This document shows positions 5,549 through 5,671 of a stretch of 5,671 bases of DNA, one piece after another. The position numbers were made by a program, and so were the translations under genes. The notes under the pieces are model-generated. The model was not told where the DNA came from. It saw nothing but the letters and a program-made list of their open reading frames with translations, and ran no database searches. Source of the DNA: JBGSIZ01 sp041742255 (GTDB taxonomy: Bacteria > Pseudomonadota > Alphaproteobacteria > Rhodobacterales > Rhodobacteraceae); NCBI GenBank assembly GCA_041742255.1, contig JBGSIZ010000319.1, positions 1-5,671 of the forward strand. Reading direction: 5' to 3'. Numbering within the stretch: position 1 is the stretch's first letter; the number at the start of each line of letters is the position of its first letter.

Positions 5549-5671
5549 TCCTTGTTCTCAACACCGGTTCGTCCTCGATCAAGGTGGCGCTGTTTGACCG
5601 TGACCTACGGGACATCCTGCGCGGGTCGGTATCGGGGATCGGCGGGGCGGGCGGGCTACGGCTCGGCCCCA
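5545..5671 (+). CDS. ackA: Acetate kinase (EC 2.7.2.1), N-terminal fragment
   Basis: The gene starts at an ATG that shares ATGA (5545-5548) with the pta stop, a 4-nt overlap typical of translational coupling. It runs off the right edge after 42 codons. The N-terminus MILVLNTGSSSIKVALFD (1-18) is the hallmark of acetate kinases. N6, S9, S11 and K13 correspond to the conserved N-x-G-S-S-S-x-K phosphate-binding loop of the ASKHA fold. The enzyme converts acetyl phosphate and ADP to acetate and ATP, giving the cell a direct energy yield from Xsc-derived acetyl phosphate or an overflow route when CoA is short. Most of the protein, including the catalytic residues of the second domain, is outside the window. 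Propionate kinase is a close relative that this fragment cannot exclude. Confidence 0.88.
   Translation, partial: MILVLNTGSSSIKVALFDRDLRDILRGSVSGIGGAGGLRLGP

Overview
This GC-rich window looks like an alphaproteobacterial chromosome, most likely Rhodobacterales (Rhodobacter, Paracoccus or Roseobacter group). The reasons are the tauR-xsc arrangement, the codon bias, and the GC-rich hairpin-type intergenic repeats. It holds the sulfoacetaldehyde end of an organosulfonate (taurine) dissimilation locus, read left to right.

Layout: (1) 1-124, minus strand: the first 41 codons of a divergent gene, possibly an intradiol-dioxygenase-like protein with a Tat-like N-terminus. (2) 125-273: a divergent control region with an 8-bp perfect inverted repeat and decamers resembling TauR boxes. 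(3) 274-1740: tauR, a MocR-type (GntR DNA-binding domain plus aminotransferase fold) activator. (4) 1741-1824: short xsc leader, with two identical 12-mers 23 bp apart; the first contains the tauR stop codon. (5) 1825-3603: xsc, sulfoacetaldehyde acetyltransferase. (6) 3604-3799: a spacer with five hairpin cores at an exact 27-bp period. (7) 3800-4540: a TauE/SafE-family membrane protein, probable sulfite exporter. (8) 4607-5548: short-form phosphate acetyltransferase. (9) 5545-5671: the start of acetate kinase, overlapping pta by 4 nt and cut by the window edge.

How they fit together: an amine-removing step not encoded here (Tpa, or TauXY dehydrogenase) makes sulfoacetaldehyde. Xsc converts it with phosphate to acetyl phosphate and sulfite. 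The TauE-like protein would export the toxic sulfite. Pta moves the acetyl group to CoA, and AckA can instead harvest ATP from acetyl phosphate. TauR would sense taurine and switch the set on.

The protein content is recognisable and not novel. The more interesting material lies between the genes: a 12-base motif (TCTGRCCSYAAC) that recurs in the same orientation ahead of tauR, xsc (twice) and pta, and the 27-bp hairpin array between xsc and the exporter gene. All calls come from reading the sequence; no database search was run.
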